DNA of 64,000 nt from Glebionis coronaria (GCA_025667525.1 CM046877.1:299022364-299086363); one strand, 5' to 3'. Positions 46,927 to 61,005 are shown, counted from the first letter of the stretch. Program-made: numbers and translations. Notes: generated by a model from the letters alone, not told the origin.

Positions 46927-47465
46927 TGGTTAGAGTTTTTAGTTAATTTTTCACTTTTTAGTTTTTAGAGAGAGAAAGTCTTAAACTTTCTCTCACTAGT
47001 TCATCTTTTACTTTTAATCTTTCAAGATTAACACTTTTGTATGCTTATTTTTATTAATCAAGTTACATTTTTAGCTTTTATTCCTTAATCTCATTCTACT
47101 TTTCTTTGATTTAAGATTGATTTTGGTGTGATTATCATGTGATCCGTGTTGTTCTAATTGATTTCATGCTAAAAAGTTAATCTTTTGATCATTTTATAAG
47201 TTTTCATTTGATTAAGCTTTAAGACTTTTGTGCTTATTGGCTTATTTTTATGATTATCTTATTTTTCTTATTAAAAAGTTTTATTAAAAAGTTTATGTTT
47301 TTATGTTTGATCTAAAAAGTTGCTTGATTTCGAGTTAGATTAGTTGATTAAAGTGCTTATTTGATTCGGTTACATATTTGGATTGATAAGTTTTGGTATT
47401 AGCTTATTACTTAGCTTATTGCCTTGCTTTTCCCCATTTCCATAGATTTCGGAAAGGGTTTAATC

Positions 47466-47948
47466 TCCCTTTTTCGATTGGCTTTCCGACCGGTGTACCA
47501 CCATAACCAATTTCCTTGATTTTAGGAAAGTTCGTTACTCCCCTTTCCGATTGGTTCCTTATTCCGACGGCTCCCATCCCCACATTCCGATCGAGTGATC
47601 GGATTAGGTAGTTGTGTCTTCCGGTTGGTTTCATCTAGCTGCATTCCGATTGACCACTTGTGCCTTATTCCGATTGATGCTTTTGCACGTATTCCGATTG
47701 TAACCTTAACTCCCTTTTCCGATTGGCATTCACTCCCGTTTTCCGATTGGATTGCTCTTTAAATATTCCGACAGTATTACTTGCAATATTCCGATTGGGC
47801 TTTAAGTCTTGTATTCCGATTTGGCAAAGGCTACACATTCCGATTGAAGTATTTTCTGAATATTCCGATTGCCCAATTGTCCCTATATTCCGATTGATAG
47901 CTTTTACCCATATTCCAACCATCCGATCGGAAAACATTCCGATCGGGT
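47466..47948 (+). repeat. ATTCCGATTG array, element F 5' LTR
   Basis: About seventeen to twenty units of TTCCGATTG or close variants, spaced roughly 20-35 bp apart with unrelated spacers. It lies about 570-1050 nt downstream of the TATA box. The 3' LTR copy is at 57186-57668. Confidence 0.9.
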
Positions 47949-48292
47949 CTCCTTTTTGGTTTGTTTTGGTTTCCTTCGATATCACTTTCTTATAGTATCT
48001 TTTATTTTTCTGAAAATTTTCCAAGTGTTAGTTTAATTTGGAGATTTAGTTCTTTTCCATTATCACCTTTAAGTTTTATGCATTATTTTACTTGTCATTT
48101 CAATATTAATCTTTTAACTTCCATTTACATCATCGACACTTTAATTACTTGCAATTAGTTTAAAACAAACCAACCAAACCTTTGATTCACCAAAAGTCGA
48201 TTGAGTCGCACTTTAGACCGATTTTCAATTCGAAAAGATTCGGAACTATAACGAACTTTGATACTTTTGGTTGCAAAATCACAAGTATTAAA

Positions 48293-48307
48293 TGGCGCCG
48301 CTGCCGG
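48293..48307 (+). promoter_or_regulatory. Primer binding site of F, tRNA-Asp type
   Basis: TGGCGCCGCTGCCGG, two bases after the LTR; identical to that of A. Confidence 0.88.
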
Positions 48308-48335
48308 CTCTTTTCGTTAAGATAAACGGTTTCTA

Positions 48336-48513
48336 GTGAGAGACGCATTGAATTTTGGGATCCGTTCTTTGAACGTTATTTTCATTGCTATAAAAATTTC
48401 CAACAATCCATAAAAAATATAAAACTCTTCAAAAATACAAAAACATTAAAAAACCTATAAAAACCAAAAAAAAGATTATATAGATATTCCTTGTGTATAT
48501 TTTTCTTCTGCAG
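48336..48513 (+). other. Putative leader intron, element F
   Basis: Donor-like CTA|GTGAGA, an AT-rich body, acceptor TTCTTCTGCAG at 48513, 4 nt before the gag ATG. The hairpin CGTTC-TTT-GAACG (48363-48375) lies inside it, so only unspliced RNA would carry the hairpin. Splicing is not demonstrated. Confidence 0.45.
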
Positions 48514-48517
48514 GTGC

Positions 48518-51500
48518 ATGCGTACTAGATCTACAAACTATTCTGAGCCCGAGAATCGTGAAGATTTAGATATGGCTGGTGTTAATAACAACAATAATCA
48601 CCCACCTCAAAATAATTTGAATAATAACAACAACAACAACAACAATGTCCTTCAACCTGATTTACGAACCATGGAGGAATTGTGCCAACCCACCATGAAC
48701 GGCCGCGGAGGCCCGATTGTGCCAATGCACGTCACGGCTCAGGAGTTTTCGTTGAAGCATCATATGATACAACAAGTGCAAACGAACCCGTTTCGTGGAA
48801 TTCCGGATGATGATGCCAACAAACACCTCGACAAATTCATTACCATTACCCAAAGCATGAAGTGCCCCGGTGTTTCTATGGATGACCTTCGCCTCCAACT
48901 TTTTCCACACTCGCTTTCTCACCATGCCGAAAAATGGTTTGACCGTCTTCCTAAGAATTCTATTCATACATGGAACGACATGACTCAACGCTTTTTATCG
49001 CGCTACTTTCCCCCATCCATGGTCACTAGCCTTCGTAACCAAATCAGTGGATTTATGCAAGAGAATGATGAATCGCTTTTCGATGCTTGGGAACGTTACA
49101 ATGATTTGATCGACCGCTGTCCTAATCACAATATGCTCCCCGTCACTCTCATTGACACCTTCTACAATGGTCTCACCTTTCGTGATCGTGACACGATCAA
49201 TGCCGCCGCCGGTGGTACTTTTATGAAAAGGAGACCGGAGGAGTGTCGAGAGTTGATCGAAAACATGACTACTCACCACAAGAATTGGGATTCATCCGCA
49301 TCCTCAAGATCTAACTCGAGAGTCAATGTTTCTTCTACTACCTCCAATCCTGAAATGTCTGAAATTTCTCGACAACTCGCTGAAATGAACAAGAATTTCA
49401 TGGCCATGGCCACAAACCACTTTCAACAAGCTAAAGCCGTTGCTATTTCTTGTGACACATGTGGTGGCCCTCACTCTTATTATGATTGTCCTTCTACCCA
49501 AGGCAATTATTCTGAAAACGTTAACGCAGCTTACGGCACTTATCCCACGGGAGGCTATCAAGCTCGACCTCAAGGAGACCGTGGCTTGCTAAGTTATCGC
49601 TCCAACAATTATCTTGCTCCTCCTGGTTTCCCTCCTGCAAACCAAAACCAACAACAAAGCTACAATCAATCCCAACCTCGTGCAAACAATCAGTATCAAT
49701 CCCAAAGAAACCCATACCCAACTCAAGGAAATTCTCAAGCTTACCAGGCTCCACCTCTCAATCAACCGATGGCAGTGAATCCAGAAGTCGAGACATTCAT
49801 GAAGACTAATCGGGATTTGGTGACGAATCTTCAGAGTCAAGTCCGCAACTTGAAGGGAGAGATGGCAAAGCAAGGGAACGATATTCGAGCCGAGCTAAGG
49901 AATGATATGGCCAAACACAATGATACAATGAATGCAAACATGCAAAACTCTTTCAACAATCAAGCTCTTCACCTTCATGATATGATTAGTTCGATCATCC
50001 AAGGTAATCAACCCTCTTCTTCGGGTACTCTTCCGAGTAATACCGTTGCGAATCCAAGAGGGGAGATGAAAGCAATCACCACTCGTAGTGGAAAAGGTTA
50101 TATGGAACCCGAGCTTCCTACACCTCCACCGGTGATTGTGAACAAGGAAAAAGAGCAACTTTCCCCACCTCCTTCACCCTCTATCCCCATTTCCCCACCA
50201 CCCGTGGTTGTGAGTGATCCTATTCCCTTAAAGCCTTCTTCTTCATCCAATATACCTTATCCTTCAAGGTTGAGGAAAGAGAAGCAAAAGAGCAAGGATG
50301 ATATTCAGGTTTCGAACTTCCTTAAAATGTTCAAACAATTGAATTTTAACATCTCCTTTGCCGAGGCTCTCGCTCACATGCCCAAATACGCTAAGATGTT
50401 TAACGATCTTCTAAGTGATAAAGAAAAGCTTCTTGACATTGCTCAGACCCACCTTAATGAGAACTGCTCCGCAGTGCTTTTAAGGCAATTGCCCACCAAA
50501 CTTGGTGATCCGGGTCGCTTCTTGATTCCTTGCAACTTCCCGGGAGTAGAGAATTGCATGGCCCTAGCCGATCTAGGTGCTAGTATAAACTTAATGCCTT
50601 TAAGTGTTTGGAAGCAATTATCTCTCCCCGAGCTAGTCCCCACCAAAATGACTTTGGAATTAGCCAACCGTACGGTTGCTTATCCAGTGGGGATAGCCGA
50701 AGATGTCTTTGTTGGCGTCGATAAATTCACCTTCCCGGCGGATTTTGTCGTCGTTGACTACGAGATGGATCCCCGTGTTCCATTAATCGTTGGACGTCCA
50801 TTTCTGAGGACCGGTCACACTCTTATTGATGTAGCCGCAGGCGAAATAATCATGAGAGTTGGTGACGATAAAATTGTCTTCAACATGGGTAAGATTTCTA
50901 AGCAACCTTATTCGTATGAGAGCGTTAATGCTATTGATGTTCTCGATGAGGCTTGTGAAGAACATTTTCATGATGCTTGCAAAAGTACTCCTTTTTCTCT
51001 GCCCAATGTTGAGACCGTTGCCTCAATTGCTCCAGCATTGACTCCTTTTGGAGAAAGTGACTTGGATGACTTCGAAGCTAGTTTGGGTCCTCTCGATATT
51101 AAGTATGATAATTTGTCCACAAATTGGGATGAAGACATTAGTACTATTGACAGACTTCTCAATGAGGACCCATTCTCTCCTCCTGCTCCTAAAGAGGTGA
51201 CTAATGATGATCCATCGTTAGTTTCACCATCTATTGAGGATCCTCCTACTTTTGAGCTTAAGGACCTACCGCCTCATCTTGAGTACGTTTTTCTGGAAGA
51301 CGACGAGAAGTTACCGGTCATCATCGCAAAGGATCTGAAAGAAGACGAAAAAGAACGCCTTGTCGCTGTGTTAAAGAAGCATAAACGAGCTATCGCTTGG
51401 AAAATCTCCGACATCCGCGGAATTGATCCTCACTTTTACACACATAAAATTCTCATGGAGGACGACTTTAAGCCCACAATTCAAAGTCAACGAAGGGTGA

Positions 51501-54159
51501 ATCCTAAAATCCATGAAGTCATCAAAAAAGAGGTTATCAAACTTCTTGATGCGGGTATGATTTACCCTATTTCGGATTCACCATGGGTTAGTCCAGTCCA
51601 CTGTGTGCCTAAGAAAGGCGGAATCACCGTTGTGCCCAATGCAAACAACGAGTTAATTCCTACCCGTCTCGTTACTGGGTGGAGAGTTTGTATAGACTAC
51701 CGCAAACTCAATGATGCCACGAGAAAGGATCATTTCCCTCTACCTTTTATGGACCAAATGCTTGAACGTCTAGCTGGTAATGAATATTACTGCTTTCTGG
51801 ATGGTTTCTCGGGTTATTTTCAAATACCCATCGATCCCCAAGATCAAGAGAAGACAACATTCACTTGTCCCTATGGCACCTTTGCTTATAAACGAATGCC
51901 TTTTGGCTTATGCAATGCCCCCGGGACTTTCCAACGGTGCATGTTGGCTATCTTCCATGATATGGTTGAACAAACCATGGAAGTCTTCATGGATGATTTC
52001 TCGGTCTTCGGGGATTCCTTCTCTACTTGCCTTGCCAATTTGGAATGTATGCTTAAGCGGTGCGAAGACACTCGCCTTGTTCTGAATTGGGAAAAATGCC
52101 ATTTTATGGTAAAAGAAGGCATTGTGCTAGGACACAAAATCTCTAAAGCCGGTCTTGAAGTCGACCGTGCTAAAGTAGATGTCATAGCCAAATTACCTCC
52201 ACCTTCAACCGTGAAGGGTGTGAGAAGCTTTCTGGGTCATGCGGGCTTCTATCGTAGATTCATTCAGGATTTCTCTAAAATCGCTCGCCCGATGACCCAC
52301 CTCTTGGAAAAAGATACTCCTTTTATCTTTTCTAAAGAGTGTCTCGAAGCCTTCAATCTTCTTAAGGACAAGCTAACTAAGGCACCGGTCTTGGTTACCC
52401 CTAATTGGGAGCTACCTTTTGAATTGATGTGCGATGCTAGCGACTTTGCTATTGGTGCGGTTTTGGGCCAACGAGTGAATAAACACTTCCAACCAATCCA
52501 CTACGCTAGCAAAACAATGACGGGGGCTCAACTGCATTATACGACAACCGAAAAAGAGCTTTTAGCTGTTGTCTATGCTTTTGAGAAATTTCGCCCCTAT
52601 CTTGTTTTATCCACCACCATCGTATACACGGACCATTCCGCGTTGAAGTACTTGATGACTAAGAACGATTCTAAGCCAAGACTTCTTCGCTGGGTTTTGC
52701 TCCTTCAAGAATTCAACATTGAAATTCGTGACAAGAAGGGAGCCGAAAACCTGGCCGCGGATCATCTGAGCAGACTTGAGGATCCATATCAGGGGGATCA
52801 TCCGAACAAAGAGATCAATGACTCTTTCCCCCTGGAGACTCTAATGTCTATAAATCTCAATCTCGATGGCACCCCGTGGTTTGCAGACATTGCAAACTAC
52901 TTAGCGGGTGGTATTCTCATCCAAGGGTTAACATCCCAACAAAAGAAGAAGTTCTTGAACGATGTTAAGACTTACTTTTGGGATGACCCTTATCTATTCA
53001 AACAGTGTGCTGATCTGATTATTCGTCGATGTGTTGACGGACCGGCAGCTTTCGATATCCTCCACGCTTGCCACAAAGGACCCACCGGTGGTCACTTTGG
53101 TCCCAACTACACCGCTAAGAAAGTGTTTGATTCTGGATTCTACTGGCCCACCATTTATCGTGACGCTCACGAAATGGTTAAGCATTGTGATGCTTGCCAA
53201 CGTCAAGGCAAGATCACACATAAGGATGAGATGCCTCAAAATTTCATACAGGAATGTGAAATCTTTGATGTATGGGGCATCGACTTTATGGGGCCATTTC
53301 CATCCTCCAAAGGGAACAAGTACATCCTCGTCGCTGTCGACTACGTCTCTAAATGGGTTGAAGCTAAGGCTCTTCCTACGAATGATGCGAGGGTGGTTGT
53401 GAACTTTTTGAAGAAGCTTTTCGCTCGATTTGGCGTTCCTCGTGCTATCATCAGTGACCGCGGGACTCATTTTTGCAACGATCAATTTGCTCGAGTCATG
53501 GCAAAGTATGGTGTTACTCACCGTCTTTCACCGCCTATCATCCCCAAACCAATGGGCAAGCCGAAATTTCCAATCGTGGCTTGAAGAGAATTTTGGAGCG
53601 TACTGTGGGAGAGCATCGCGCCGCGTGGGCCGATAAGTTAGATGATGCTCTGTGGGCTTTCCGTACTGCTTACAAGACCCCGATCGGTTTTACACCCTAT
53701 CGTCTTGTGTACGGGAAAGCCTGCCACCTACCCATCGAGCTGGAACATAAGGCGCACTGGGCCTTGAAGTGGGCGAACTTCGACATAATCAAAGCCGGTG
53801 ATCATCGCAAGGTTCAACTCAACGAGCTAAATGAACTAAGGAATGAAGCTTATGAGAACTCGCTGATCTACAAGGAGAAGACGAAGATGATCCACGATGC
53901 TAAAATCAAGAACCGAGAGTTCCACGTTGGAGATCAAGTTCTACTCTTTAACTCTCGGTTGAAGATCTTCTCTGGCAAGTTGAAGAGCCGCTGGACTGGT
54001 CCATTCACCGTCGCCAAAGTTTTTCCGTATGGGACCATTGAGCTTTCTCAGCCGAATGGGCCCAATTTCAAGGTGAATGGCCAGCGTTTGAAGCTGTACT
54101 TTGGTGAGGACATCTCTCAGGAGATGATTCCATCCCTCACCACGTTCCCCATGAACTAA
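48518..54159 (+). pseudogene. Element F gag-pol polyprotein, one frameshift
   Basis: The start is the [13 protein letters not shown] methionine (48518); the frame is open upstream to 48491, but A and E also begin at MRTR. About 1880 residues if the one-base loss near 53527 is ignored. Parts by residue: poly-Asn N terminus; gag core; zinc knuckle [13 protein letters not shown] from 312 (C-x2-C-x3-H-x4-C); Gln/Asn-rich linker; protease Asp 685 (ADLGAS); RT with CIDYRKLND and FMDD at 1157-1160; RNase H Asp 1306 (CDASDFAIG); integrase His 1519 ([10 protein letters not shown]), catalytic Asp 1589 and Asp 1647. The frameshift falls just before the [10 protein letters not shown] block, so the third catalytic residue and the C terminus are out of frame. 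No other lesion seen. Confidence 0.95.
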
Positions 54160-56173
54160 ATTAGGTCGAGTCAGGCTCATGACTCGGTGAACAAAAACAA
54201 GCGCTTCTCGGGAGGCAACCCGTGTTCTATCCTTTACTGCTTTCATAATAAGTGTAGGGGGAGCCCCGCATATGTTTGTTGTCTTGTTTCTTGTGCTGTG
54301 CAGGGATTTAAGCTTCAAAGAGCATCTTGATGACTTTTGACGAACCGTGATACCGTGTTCCCATCTTCCCGGTTCTATCCTAAACTCTTGTGATTCAATA
54401 TTTCATATTCTATATGTTCACATTGAATTCACTTTAGTTGTCCTTTCCTTAGCAAGATTTAAACAACGTGCACAATGTCTTAAGTGTAGGGGAGTTTACT
54501 CCCACATGCTTAAACATTGAGGACAATGTTTATCTCAAGTGTAGGGGGGACTTCTATCGAAGTAAGTGGTCTTTTCCATGAATTTGCCCTCATTTTAACC
54601 GGAAAATTTGATTTTTCGACATTTTTCAAAATTTTTAATCTATTTTGGCCTAGTTGTATAGTTGTATTTGCCTTTGTTATGTTTCCTTTGCTAGAATAAA
54701 TTTTCAAATAAGTGGTTTTAGATTTTTCTTTGTCGTGAACATTTTGACTCAACCCGAGTTTACTTGCCTAAGTTTACTCTAGCTAGTATCCTTAACGTGT
54801 TTAAGTCAAGTTTTGCTAGGCTTTTATATAGGGAGCTATAAAACGCGAAAGTCTTAACTCTCACGGGTTAAGAACAAGAACTTTTCGCAAGTTCCTATAA
54901 TTGATCCTAGAGAGTCGTTTATCAAGGGAACTTTAAAATGCGATTTCTAAAACTTGAAAAAGTCTAAGAATTTGCAAGATCCTATAGGCGACTCGAAAAC
55001 CCAAAACTTTGATTTAATAGGCTAAGCATCCACGAGTCTCATTCCTTGAGATTTTAAACTGTGGAGAACGAGAGATGATAGAGTCAATTATAAGTTCGGC
55101 ATTCTTTCGTGAATTTATGTGAGTTAATTATGAGCCTATTCTCCCTCCACTTGCTTAATAAATTATCTGCTAATAAGTAGGGTTGTACGATTTGAAAAGT
55201 TACTTAGCTTTTAGCCCCAGATCGTTTAAAAGTTGCTCGGTAATGACGAGAGTTCATAGCCAAGGCATAACTTATGAAGCGGGGCGCGAAGATTGGCGAG
55301 TCCGAAAAGGCCCTAACATGGCATGAGGGCTACATTTTGTTGCTAAAAGATCCAAAAGTGATGTGAAGAATCATTTATCGAAAATCAATATGAAGGATCG
55401 AGACACACGACGAAAAGCAAGAACTCCCCAAAAGTCATGGAGAAGTCTATCCGAAAAGACCCTAACAAGGTATGAGGATAAATAGATCCAAGTCCTAAAA
55501 GGAGGCGGATCGTTGTATATCAAAGTCCAAAATAAAGATTGGAGAAAAATGAAGAAGTCGTGGTCCAAAGATGAAGAATCTCTCAAAAACTTCAAGTGAA
55601 GAAATTCCTATTATGAAGAGAAGACCATAATTTCAAGAACGTCTCTCGAAGATTCGAAGTATGAAGTCGCTGCCAAATATCGGCCCGAGAAAGGTCTCAA
55701 ATCACGAACCAAGTTATGCCAAGATATGAACTTTCTGATATCCCGAGAAGCAGTTTTAAAAGATTTGGTCCTTTAGCTAACTATTGATTAAATCGTTCAC
55801 CTTATTTTCGGACTAAATAACTATCGAAATAAGTCAAACAATGCATCCTCGTGATCATTCAAGACAAAAATAAAATATAAGAGATACACCTAGGAATAAG
55901 GGAGTCTAAGTGAATAATTGGCCCACATGAGTTCGTGATAGTTTGCTAACTTATAATAACAATGATCTCGTTTTTAAGCTTGGTATGGGGAACGTGAAAC
56001 TTGAGGATGATAAACGTTCATGGCCACCAAAACCCAATGTAAGTTTTTAATTTCTCTACTTATTTCTATCTTTTATGTTTAGTATTTAATAAAGGCCAAG
56101 GTGGGTTATTTATGATGGAAAATGTAAACCGTGTTTTAAAATTAATGCATTGCATGAGGGCATTGCAATGGTC
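54160..56173 (+). other. Element F 3' noncoding region
   Basis: Colinear with the same region of A and E, plus about 220 bp of extra sequence at 54796-55018 that they lack. It contains post-stop hairpins (54167-54186 perfect; 54207-54224 with one mismatch), AAGTGTAGGGG tracts at 54250, 54482 and 54537, the TAAACATTG/CAATGTTTA stem (54511-54532) and two CCCTAACAWGGYATGAGG modules. No ORF of note. Confidence 0.7.
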
Positions 56174-56187
56174 AAGTGTAGGGGATT
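56174..56187 (+). promoter_or_regulatory. Polypurine tract of element F
   Basis: AAGTGTAGGGGATT directly before the 3' LTR. Confidence 0.82.
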
Positions 56188-58010
56188 TAATAAGTGTGAA
56201 AACACTTATCCTTTTACCACTTATTTCCAATAATAACAAGACCAAAACGTGTGATTTATGTCGTAAAAGTCGGAATTATGCGTGGTTTGTGTTTTTATTG
56301 TGTTTTAGGACCTAAATGTGAAAAAGGGAGAAAACACGGGCTTTCACGGGCTTTTACTGAAGAAAACGGGAAAAAGACGAAGTCAAAAGATCAAGAGTGC
56401 AAAAAGAACGGAAGCCCAAGGCCTATTCTGAAGATTTATCGAAGAAAAAGTCAAGAGACGGAAGTTTAACGAAGTCGAAGAACTTAAGTCTAATAGAAGA
56501 AGAAAATTAAAAAGACAAGTTCAAATCCCGAGACGACAAAGACGAAGAATTAAAGTCGAGTCGAGAAAACGTGAAGAAAGCAAGAGAGAAGATGCAACAC
56601 ATGCACTCCTTCCCTATAAATACCCTCCTAATAGTCATTAGGAGGGTGGTTATAGTTTTTAGTTAATTTTTCACTTTTTAGTTTTTAGAGAGAGAAAGTC
56701 TTAAACTTTCTCTCACTAGTTCATCTTTTACTTTTAATCTTTCAAGATTAACACTTTTGTATGCTTATTTTTATTAATCAAGTTACATTTTTAGCTTTTA
56801 TTCCTTAATCTCATTCTACTTTTCTTTGATTTAAGATTGATTTTGGTGTGATTATCATGTGATCCGTGTTGTTCTAATTGATTTCATGCTAAAAAGTTAA
56901 TCTTTTGATCATTTTATAAGTTTTTATTTGATTAAGCTTTAAGACTTTTGTGCTTATTGGCTTATTTTTATGATTATCTTATTTTTCTTATTAAAAAGTT
57001 TTATTAAAAAGTTTATGTTTTTATGTTTGATCTAAAAAGTTGCTTGATTTCGAGTTAGATTAGTTGATTAAAGTGCTTATTTGATTCGGTTACATATTTG
57101 GATTGATAAGTTTTGGTATTAGCTTATTACTTAGCTTATTGCCTTGCTTTTCCCCATTTCCATAGATTTCGGAAAGGGTTTAATCTCCCTTTTTCGATTG
57201 GCTTTCCGACCGGTGTACCACCATAACCAATTTCCTTGATTTTAGGAAAGTTCGTTACTCCCTTTTCCGATTGGTTCCTTATTCCGACGGCTCCCATCCC
57301 CACATTCCGATCGAGTGATCGGATTAGGTAGTTGTGTCTTCCGGTTGGTTTCATCTAGCTGCATTCCGATTGACCACTTGTGCCTTATTCCGATTGATGC
57401 TTTTGCACGTATTCCGATTGTAACCTTAACTCCCTTTTCCGATTGGCATTCACTCCCGTTTTCCGATTGGATTGCTCTTTAAATATTCCGACAGTATTAC
57501 TTGCAATATTCCGATTGGGCTTTAAGTCTTGTATTCCGATTTGGCAAAGGCTACACATTCCGATTGAAGTATTTTTTGAATATTCCGATTGCCCAATTGT
57601 CCCTATATTCCGATTGATAGCTTTTACCCATATTCCAACCATCCGATCGGAAAACATTCCGATCGGGTCTCCTTTTTGGTTTGTTTTGGTTTCCTTCGAT
57701 ATCACTTTCTTATAGTATCTTTTATTTTTCTGAAAATTTTCCAAGTGTTAGTTTTATTTGGAGATTTAGTTCTTTTCCATTATCACCTTTAAGTTTTATG
57801 CATTATTTTACTTGTCATTTCAATATTAATCTTTTAACTTCCATTTACATCATCGACACTTTAATTACTTGCAATTAGTTTAAAACAAACCAACCAAACC
57901 TTTGATTCACCAAAAGTCGATTGAGTCGCACTTTAGACCGGTTTTCAATTCGAAAAGATTCGGAACTATAACGAACTTTGATACTTTTGGTTGCAAAATC
58001 ACAAGTATTA
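56188..58010 (+). repeat. Element F, 3' LTR
   Basis: Same length as the 5' LTR, about seven substitutions. The terminal hairpin has loop GAAA here and AAAA in the 5' LTR. Followed by ATGAT. Confidence 0.95.
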
Positions 58011-59238
58011 ATGATTGTTTAAGTTTATATGCTAGATTAAGTTTAGCAGTACTGTTCATTTTGATTTTATGTGATAAGCTGCTTATTGATTTGTTCAATT
58101 TGATTTTTGCTTGTTTAGTTATTGCGTTTTTTTTATAGTATTACGTTTTTTTTATATAACAGCTTAACTTGCTTATTTGTTTTAGTACTCGTTTAGTTTC
58201 ATAGGACTGTTGGATCTGCTTATTAGAATCTGAGGATGGGTTTCGATAGCTTATCTGTTTTTTTTTTTACTTATTGATTAGTATCTTATTAGCTTTTAGC
58301 TTAATTTGTTTCAGCTTATCGTTTAGTTAGCTTATTATATTATGCTTGTTTGTTTAGTTAGACCCTGCCTATTATGCTATAAGTTTGCTTATGCTCATTT
58401 AGATTATCAGCTTATGTGTCTTTATCTAGATTAGCTTAATTGGTTTCTGCTTATTAATTCTGCTTATTGTCTGATTGGTTGTGTGCTTATTTTATTTGCT
58501 GCTTATCTCAGACCCAATTGGTCTGAGGTATCTTCTGTCCAAAAAATCACAACAAAAAAATTAATAGCAAAAAAATAGGGTATGTTGGGGTCGAACCCCA
58601 GACCTTGCGCATATCCAACCAACGCCCCAACCATTGTACTAGGCCCTTATTTGTGTTTCTTTATGCGTTTTTAAATTAATATAGGCTTTAATAATCTGGC
58701 AGTTTTTAATTAGTTAGTTAAAATCAATTTAAAGTTTATTAATTTCATTTAAAAAGTTTATTTCAACTTTCTTTTATTCCGTTTTTTTTAATAAAAGTAA
58801 AATAAAAAGACAAAAATAAAAAAAAATAATAAAAAAAAAATTATTTACTTTTATAACTTTTAATTTGTTTTCATTTTATTTTGTTTATTTAAAATAGATT
58901 TTAGTTTAAATTTACTTTTATTTAAAATAGATTTATTTTAAGTTTTATTAAAAGCTAAATTTTGTTTTCAAAATTAGTTTATATAGATTAGTTGTCATTT
59001 AAATTAGTTTAATTTTTTTGAAATTAGATTCAAATAGTTTTTATTTAAAGAGTTTTTATTAGTTAGTTTTTACATTAGATTAAAAAGTTTTTATTTTAAA
59101 TAGATTTTAGCTTAAAAATTACAAATATATCTTTACCAAAAACAAGTTAAGTCAAAACGTTAAACCGGAAATCAAATTCGAGTCGAGTCGAGGAACGATA
59201 ATAGTAATATAAAAAGGGTATACAAAATCTCTTTTTCA
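58011..59238 (+). repeat. Element E, 3' LTR, part 2
   Basis: Resumes E's LTR after F (first five bases are the F duplication) and ends CTCTTTTTCA. The tRNA-like segment is at 58578-58646. Slightly shorter than the 5' LTR because of small deletions near 58940. Confidence 0.92.
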
Positions 59239-59243
59239 ATTAC
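59239..59243. repeat. Target site duplication, right of E (ATTAC)
   Basis: Second copy of 35395-35399. Confidence 0.92.
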
Positions 59244-61005
59244 TGAAAAGCTGAATAATATAAATTACTAGGGAAAACAGGTGGCTGCAAACGGGGAATC
59301 CTAATCATGCATATGAAAGGAAAGTCCATACTGAAGGACGGAATATCCATACCTCGTGTCCAGTAATGAAGTGAGAATGAAAGCTGAAGGATCTACTTCA
59401 GACTTCACGAATACTACACAAATAAGGGACATGAATGAGTTATCTGATTACTGTATACTTTACTGGTTCTGAGTGTTCTTAGCTTGTTTACTTGTTCTTA
59501 TCATGCTTTACTGTTTCATGTATTAGCTTGTAATTCTGACTATTTCATGTATTTCTGATTACTGTATTTCATGTATTTTGTATTATTATACTAGTAGAAT
59601 CATAATAGGTAACTTTCTAAAAATAGCAGGTTTCTTTAAATAGTAAGTTTCCAAAAATAGAAGTTTCCATAAATAGAAATAAGTTGATTTAATAAGCCTA
59701 TAATATAAGCTGAGGCTTATTTAATATATATGATAAGTCGTGATTAATTAGCAGTAAGAAAGAGTAAAGTTTATAAAATAATTAATGTGACGTGTCATAA
59801 CCTATAATAAATTATTAATTAATAAAATAACATGGTTTAACCGATTATTAATTTAGAAAACATGATATTAAACTTTACCTTAAACTGATAACCATATAAT
59901 TTAATTAAAGTGCTAATTAATTTACTTAAGCCTTGGTGACATGAAATTAATTTATTAGCTAAAACTTGATTAAATTAATTAAGGAAATCATGATATTTTA
60001 AATAATGAAACATGTTAATTAATTTAAATGAAAGGTTAATTAATTCTAACCAAAGCCAAACACTCCCTTTTCTTGTCTTGTTAATCTCGAGTCCAACACA
60101 ACCCTACCAAGACTCCCCCCTTCCCGGCTGCTCGAACCCACAGACCACCACAGCCCAGTCGCTGCGACTGTGGCTTTAGCCACTGGCCATTCGGGTTCCT
60201 ACTGCCCTAGCAACGGTTGCTACTGGCGGTACACCTTTCCCCATCGAGTGCCTAGCCACTGCAGCCTTTGGCTTGCGACTGCTAGGTCACAAGTTCCCAC
60301 TGATCAAACATGTTTTGTGGCTGCCAGCTACAGTCCACCATCGAGAGAGCCCCCTTGTTTGGGTTCTCAGCCTGCTGACCCAAAATGAGGAAGCCGAGCC
60401 ACCCCCTTGTGCTTCTCCCGTCATGGTTTATCTACTAATCTGATTTTCTAAACACATCTTCAATTCACAATCAAAAATTCATGGTGATTTCTTAAATAAT
60501 AAACATAAGATTAATGTTAAAGGATTACCGAAAGGGTATGATCTAGGAATGATCAAACACAAACACACATGAACGAATCAAGATTAAAAGACTTTCTTTC
60601 CTCCTTTTCTCTCTTACAAACCCGCGGCCTACAATCCCTTTTAGGGTATCCTTGAGTTTTCTATTTGTTGACAAAATGGAGAAAATTAAACACACGTTTG
60701 TTTTTGTTTACTACGCTTAGTGGACTAGGCATTTAGGCCCTTTTCTTTTACTTTTCTTTAGGCCGGCCAAAATAAACATCTTTACATACTTTTCGTTTTC
60801 GTGATTTATTTATCCTCGTGTATAAATCTTTGTGACTTGGGTTCGTGATTTGTCGTGACATGATTTATTTATTTATTATCTGATCATGCTTGTCGTGTAC
60901 ATTTAATATCCTTGAATACTTGTCGTGAATTAATTAATTAGATTTTTAATTAATCTGTTATTTTATGAAATAAATATTTCATTGATTTTTCATGCGGGGT
61001 TTTCA
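59244..61005 (-). repeat. Element D 5' LTR, part 3 (LTR outer end)
   Basis: Near 59270-59400 it matches the reverse of B's LTR around 17570-17660. It then passes through an AT-rich part with remnants of the GGAAAC array and a GC-rich part (60080-60420). It ends GCGGGGTTTTCA at 61005, the counterpart of B's TGTAAAACCCGC start. No gene seen; the + strand ORF at 60170-60388 is in this LTR. Confidence 0.8.

Larger units (their letters stand above)
46468..48290 (+). repeat. Element F, 5' LTR
   Basis: Starts TAATAAGTGTAAAAACACTTA and ends ACAAGTATTA. TATA with hairpin at 46894-46926; ATTCCGATTG array at 47466-47948. Confidence 0.95.
46468..58010 (+). mobile_element. Element F: nearly intact Athila retrotransposon
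   Basis: An 11,543-bp element with two 1823-bp LTRs, duplication ATGAT, a tRNA-Asp primer site, one long gag-pol with a single frameshift, a 3' region and a purine tract. The LTRs differ at about seven positions by eye (near 0.4%), making it the youngest insertion here. Its ends are TAATA...TATTA, not TG...CA. It is the best candidate in the window for the family that mobilises E. Confidence 0.96.

Noticed and set aside
60170..60388. A 72-residue gene in a GC-rich patch
   Set aside because: It lies inside D's LTR; local GC content explains the open frame.
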